NCBI GenBank assembly: GCA_965226545.1
Contig: OZ245364.1
Coordinates: 1,302,001-1,366,000, forward strand
Reading direction: 5' to 3'
DNA: 64,000 nucleotides
Source of the DNA: JAHRAW01 sp965226545
Lineage (GTDB): Bacteria; Pseudomonadota; Gammaproteobacteria; Arenicellales; Poriferihabitantaceae
Shown piece after piece: positions 62,191 through 64,000 of this stretch (positions are counted from its first letter, which is position 1; each line of letters opens with the position of its first letter). The notes beneath the pieces were generated by a model. It saw only the letters and a list, made by a program, of their open reading frames with translations, ran no database searches and had not been told where the DNA came from. The position numbers and the translations under genes were made by a program.

Positions 62191-62754
62191 ATGCCGCCCA
62201 CTTTCACCCTCAACCAAACCACCGGCTTGCTCACCCCGGCGCATTTCATCCGCTCGCCCAATTGCGACGACCGCCCGCGCATCGACGACATCACAGTGCT
62301 GGTCATCCACGCCATCAGCCTGCCGCCCGGCTGCTACGGAGACGATTACATCGCGCAATTGTTCACCAATTGTTTGCCGGCCGATGCGCATCCGTATTTC
62401 GCCGACATTGCCTGCATGAAAGTGTCGGCGCATTTTCTCATCCGCCGCGATGGTGCGTTAATCCAATTCGTGCCGACACATCTGCGCGCATGGCATGCCG
62501 GCGTTTCCGATTTCAACGGGCGCGAAAACGTCAACGATTTTTCCATCGGCATCGAATTGGAAGGCTGCGACCAACACCCCTTCGACCCGCCACAATACCA
62601 AACCTTAACCCGCCTCATCAAAGCATTGCGCACCGCCTATCCCATCCCCCTCGACCACATCGTCGGCCACAACCAAATCGCCCCCACCCGCAAAACCGAC
62701 CCCGGCCCGCATTTCGATTGGCAACACTTGCGCACCGCACTCAGCCAAAATTAA
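62191..62754 (+). CDS. ampD: 1,6-anhydro-N-acetylmuramyl-L-alanine amidase AmpD
   Basis: A 187-residue cytoplasmic zinc amidase of cell-wall recycling, cutting the stem peptide from anhydro-muropeptides. Zinc ligands are His in LVIHAISLPPG near residue 40, and the His and Asp in GHNQIAPTRKTDPGPHFDW (His near 160, Asp near 170). VSAHFLIRRDG and FSIGIELEG are family marks. By removing muropeptides AmpD usually keeps AmpR-type regulators quiet; no ampE or ampC is seen here. Confidence 0.95.
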   Translation: MPPTFTLNQTTGLLTPAHFIRSPNCDDRPRIDDITVLVIHAISLPPGCYGDDYIAQLFTNCLPADAHPYFADIACMKVSAHFLIRRDGALIQFVPTHLRAWHAGVSDFNGRENVNDFSIGIELEGCDQHPFDPPQYQTLTRLIKALRTAYPIPLDHIVGHNQIAPTRKTDPGPHFDWQHLRTALSQN

Positions 62755-62755
62755 C

Positions 62756-62785
62756 TTTACCCAACCCGCCCAATACGGCTACAAT
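62756..62785 (+). promoter_or_regulatory. Predicted tRNA-Phe promoter
   Basis: TTTACC (62756-62761), 18-bp spacer, TACAAT (62780-62785), about 18 bp before the mature tRNA. Confidence 0.6.
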
Positions 62786-62803
62786 CACCCCCGCAAATTT
62801 AAT

Positions 62804-62879
62804 GGCCAGGTAGCTCAGTCGGTAGAGCAGTGGACTGAAAATCCTCGTGTCGGCAGTTCGATTCTGTCCCTGGCCACCA
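62804..62879 (+). tRNA. tRNA-Phe (GAA)
   Basis: Cloverleaf with acceptor GGCCAGG/CCTGGCC, D-arm with AGCTCAGTCGGTAGAGC, anticodon arm GGACT-GAA-AATCC and T-arm GTTCGATTC. The 3' CCA is encoded. 76 bases. Confidence 0.97.
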
Positions 62880-62904
62880 TTTTGTTTTTATTGGTGTAAA
62901 TAAA

Positions 62905-63828
62905 ATGTCGATGAAAATGAATAAGTGGAAATTGTCGGGTTGGGTTTTTGGCGCCATCGTGGCTGTTTCGTTATTGATTTATCTTTGGCACTATCAATCG
63001 CCTGAGTTTGCAAGGTTTGTTGGATACTTGATTGGCGGAGTGCTGGCGGTTTGGCAAGTCGTTGCTTCCAACCGTCGCGCAACTGCGGCGGAAAAAACCG
63101 CTGAGTCGATGGAAAAGGGTAACGTTGCTGAGCGATTTAAGAATGCGATTGAACACTTGGGACACGAATCAGTTTCCGTGCGTTTGGGTGGTATTTATGC
63201 GTTGCATCATATTGCGAATGAGAATGCAAGTTATCGCGAAAGGGTTTTTGAAATCTTATGTGCCCACGTCCGTGAAACGACAACCAACAAAGAAGAGTAC
63301 AAACCACATGTGATTGATGGCGTTGACCTTTTGTATCCCAGCGTAGAGATTGGAAGTGTTTTAGAATTGTTGTTTCGCTCTAAAACGGGCAAAAAAATTT
63401 ACAAAGGATTCGAGGCGAAACTGATGAGTTCTAATTTAGAGGGCGCTTACCTAGGCGGAGCCAACCTTTACGGTATCGACTTAATAAAAACTATTCTGAA
63501 AAATGCTGTGTTGGATGTTGCTGATTTAAATGGAGCAGGACTGATAGGCGCGAAAATGGAAGGCGCCAGCGTCGAATATGCAAACATGGCATATGCAAAA
63601 CTGCAGGGGGCGGACTTAACAGGCATCGACTTTAAAGCAGTCAATTTGCAAGGTGCCAGATTCGACAAGGCTGACTGTCAACGTTGCAATTTTTTGTCGG
63701 CTGTAAACTTAACGGCAGAGCAGTTATTGAAAGCGTTTTCTTTGCACGAAGCAAAACTACCGGAAGACATTAAAAAACAAATCGAAGCAACAAAACCCGA
63801 ACTGTTTGATCCGCCACCCACCGACTAA
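62905..63828 (+). CDS. Membrane-anchored pentapeptide-repeat protein
   Basis: A 307-residue protein. Two hydrophobic segments near residues 12-28 and 38-53 anchor it, followed by a helical stretch (SVSVRLGGIYALHHIANE) common in such proteins. From about residue 172 to 262 pentapeptide repeats A(D/N)LxG/x occur (SSNLEGAYLGGANLYGIDL split as NLEGAYLGGANL, ADLNGAGLIGAKMEGA, AKLQGADLTGIDF, VNLQGARFDKADC), which form a right-handed square helix. Soluble pentapeptide proteins can mimic DNA, but for membrane-anchored ones the role is unknown. The gene follows tRNA-Phe by 25 bp and is AT-richer than the core genes, which fits acquisition at a tRNA. Confidence 0.85.
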   Translation: MSMKMNKWKLSGWVFGAIVAVSLLIYLWHYQSPEFARFVGYLIGGVLAVWQVVASNRRATAAEKTAESMEKGNVAERFKNAIEHLGHESVSVRLGGIYALHHIANENASYRERVFEILCAHVRETTTNKEEYKPHVIDGVDLLYPSVEIGSVLELLFRSKTGKKIYKGFEAKLMSSNLEGAYLGGANLYGIDLIKTILKNAVLDVADLNGAGLIGAKMEGASVEYANMAYAKLQGADLTGIDFKAVNLQGARFDKADCQRCNFLSAVNLTAEQLLKAFSLHEAKLPEDIKKQIEATKPELFDPPPTD

Positions 63829-63957
63829 CCAACAAACTTAACCCCCCGAACACCGCCACAAGATTCATAAAACCCGGCATAAAAATAATTGCACCAAGCC
63901 CCGCCAATACGGATAGAATCGCCTTGTGCATTAATTCCACTAGCGGAACACAATTAA

Positions 63958-64000
63958 ATGACCCCCGATTACATTCGCGAATATCACCGCGAACTTGATG
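63958..64000 (+). CDS. Start of a gene cut by the window end
   Basis: ATG at 63958 opens a frame (MTPDYIREYHRELD) to the last base. Only 14 residues are visible; no identity can be given. Confidence 0.4.
   Translation, partial: MTPDYIREYHRELD

Overview
The window is a continuous stretch of bacterial chromosome, GC-rich and densely coding, with no rRNA operon, CRISPR array, transposase or integrase visible. The gene set (RNase E, DksA, RatA/RnfH, SmpB, AceK, AmpD, a tmRNA whose tag reads ANDDNYALAA) points to a gammaproteobacterium. A trimethylamine monooxygenase (Tmm-like) and an ectoine hydrolase (DoeA-like) point to a marine heterotroph. Large Ig-like autotransporters and several accessory loci would fit life on surfaces or with a host, but that is inference.

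Layout. 1-6.7 kb: end of an HNH nuclease gene, a stand-alone formate dehydrogenase alpha subunit, a zinc-free quinone oxidoreductase, a PolB-like exonuclease and RlmD. 6.7-7.8 kb: an array of about eleven ~106-bp repeats between rlmD and rne. 7.8-18.5 kb: rne with a long leader, the glyoxylate-bypass pair aceA-aceK, dksA, a barrel-only autotransporter, a RatA-RnfH fusion divergent from smpB, and tmRNA. 18.5-22.1 kb: an AT-richer accessory locus directly after the tmRNA terminator. It holds two related operon cassettes of three unrecognised protein types, called A, B and C here, each cassette bounded by a copy of the tmRNA terminator sequence. 22.3-29.7 kb: a cold-shock protein, Tmm, a TlpA-like thioredoxin, DsbD, FxsA and GroES-GroEL. 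30-34.5 kb: an Ig-repeat autotransporter split by a frameshift. 34.6-41.5 kb: a RelE-like/UvrD helicase fusion, aldehyde dehydrogenase, luciferase-like monooxygenase, glyoxalase I and a restriction-modification operon. 41.6-54.6 kb: fused isobutyryl-CoA mutase (IcmF), an EamA transporter, a class III cyclase, a 1720-residue autotransporter and ectoine hydrolase. 54.6-64 kb: a small membrane protein, sterol-desaturase-like protein, Trm112-like protein, Ppk1, two CNNM/CorC transporters, AmpD, tRNA-Phe, a pentapeptide-repeat protein and the first codons of another gene.

Metabolically the genes describe oxidation of C1 and methylated compounds (formate, trimethylamine), breakdown of an osmolyte, branched acyl-CoA rearrangement and C2 assimilation through the glyoxylate bypass, alongside periplasmic disulfide chemistry and polyphosphate storage.

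Two things stand out. The first is the duplicated A-B-C cassette locus behind ssrA, the best candidate for an undescribed system. The second is short-period (6-15 bp) degenerate tandem repetition with a different unit at each locus. It fills many intergenic spacers and also lies in frame inside conserved proteins (RatA-RnfH, DsbD, IcmF, DoeA, a CorC tail), as though a local repeat-expansion process runs throughout this genome.
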